The notes beneath the pieces are model-generated. The model was given only the letters and a program-made list of their open reading frames with translations, was not told where the DNA came from and did no database searches. Position numbers and translations under genes: made by a program. A stretch of 64,000 nt of DNA. Origin: Crambe crambe (lineage: Eukaryota > Porifera > Demospongiae > Poecilosclerida > Crambeidae). Shown one piece after another: positions 63,661 to 64,000 of this stretch; position 1 is the first letter of the stretch; the number at the start of each line of letters is the position of its first letter. Where the stretch lies: the NCBI GenBank assembly GCA_963924555.1, contig OZ004593.1, positions 2,538,480 to 2,602,479 on the forward strand. Reading direction: 5' to 3'.

Positions 63661-64000
63661 GACGCTGTATAAACGCAAGGAAACTAGCAATTTATTCTAG
63701 CTTCAACTAGCTACCACACAACTCAACTGAAAAAAACTGGCATGAATCAAAAAACTAATTAATCACTAGCATGATGTGGCACAAAAAATTGTCAACTCAG
63801 GGGTGATGATTCACGGGCCTCCGGGGTCCATGGGAGGAAGTCCCTGACAAGAGTCCAATAAGGAAATCAGCTAGGGCGAAGATAGTCATTATTAATAGTA
63901 TTTGTTTATTGATGCGGTCTGTAATATACTCCTCTAGTTCAAAATTTTTAATCATCTCTGGATCCTGTTGGGTGTGTACTTTAGTTTTGGTCCATATCTT
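63661..64000. other. Window end, possible LTR body
   Basis: If the sequence at 63,642-63,660 is the LTR 3' end on the minus strand, this stretch is LTR body. I cannot see its other boundary. No gene is recognised. Confidence 0.3.

Overview
The window looks like nuclear DNA of an early-branching animal, most likely a demosponge. It is AT-rich, most of its genes are intronless receptor-like paralogues, and one conserved animal gene is built from dozens of short exons separated by very short introns. Palindromic and foldback repeats are abundant. The organism is an inference: no diagnostic single-copy marker was searched. All coordinates and paralogy statements below were derived by eye. CRM is a label used only here, for Cys-rich multipass membrane protein.

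Positions 1-52,500 hold a tandem cluster of one protein family, CRM-1 to CRM-16. The proteins have a signal peptide, an ectodomain of about 125 residues with about 12-13 conserved cysteines, eight or nine predicted membrane segments, and a cytosolic tail ending in an acidic dileucine motif (ExxxLL). Seven copies are open end to end (CRM-2, 5, 6, 10, 12, 13, 15). The other nine are broken by nonsense mutations, small deletions, truncations or a large insertion. I cannot assign a known family name. The architecture suggests a cell-surface receptor or transporter family turning over by birth and death.

The left end (1-10.6 kb) is a large inverted duplication: CRM-1 and CRM-2 on + are mirrored by CRM-4 and CRM-5 on -. 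From 13.9 kb to 52.5 kb all copies lie on the minus strand. CRM-9/CRM-10 and CRM-11/CRM-12 form a tandemly duplicated pair, and CRM-11 is split in two by a 9.9 kb repeat island (29,358-39,302). The island contains a 230-bp tandem array whose units begin with a hairpin, six larger units carrying GC-box and YY1-like motifs, several foldback elements, and an internally deleted P-element-like transposon with a 6-bp target duplication.

The foldback elements, inside and outside the island, look like one superfamily. They share an ACAAGTRA terminus and a TAGGGAT-type box about 45 bp in, with unrelated interiors. Other mobile remnants are a Ty3/gypsy-like gag (12.3-13.3 kb), an internally deleted gypsy element (62.9-63.7 kb), a LINE-like reverse-transcriptase remnant (42.2-42.9 kb) and a possible tRNA-derived SINE (46.9-47.3 kb).

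From 52.7 to 62.5 kb the plus strand carries about 45 exons of the checkpoint kinase gene ATR: the HEAT-repeat part, the UME region and the start of the FAT region. The kinase domain is not in the window. The last 1.5 kb holds the deleted gypsy element and no recognisable ATR exon.
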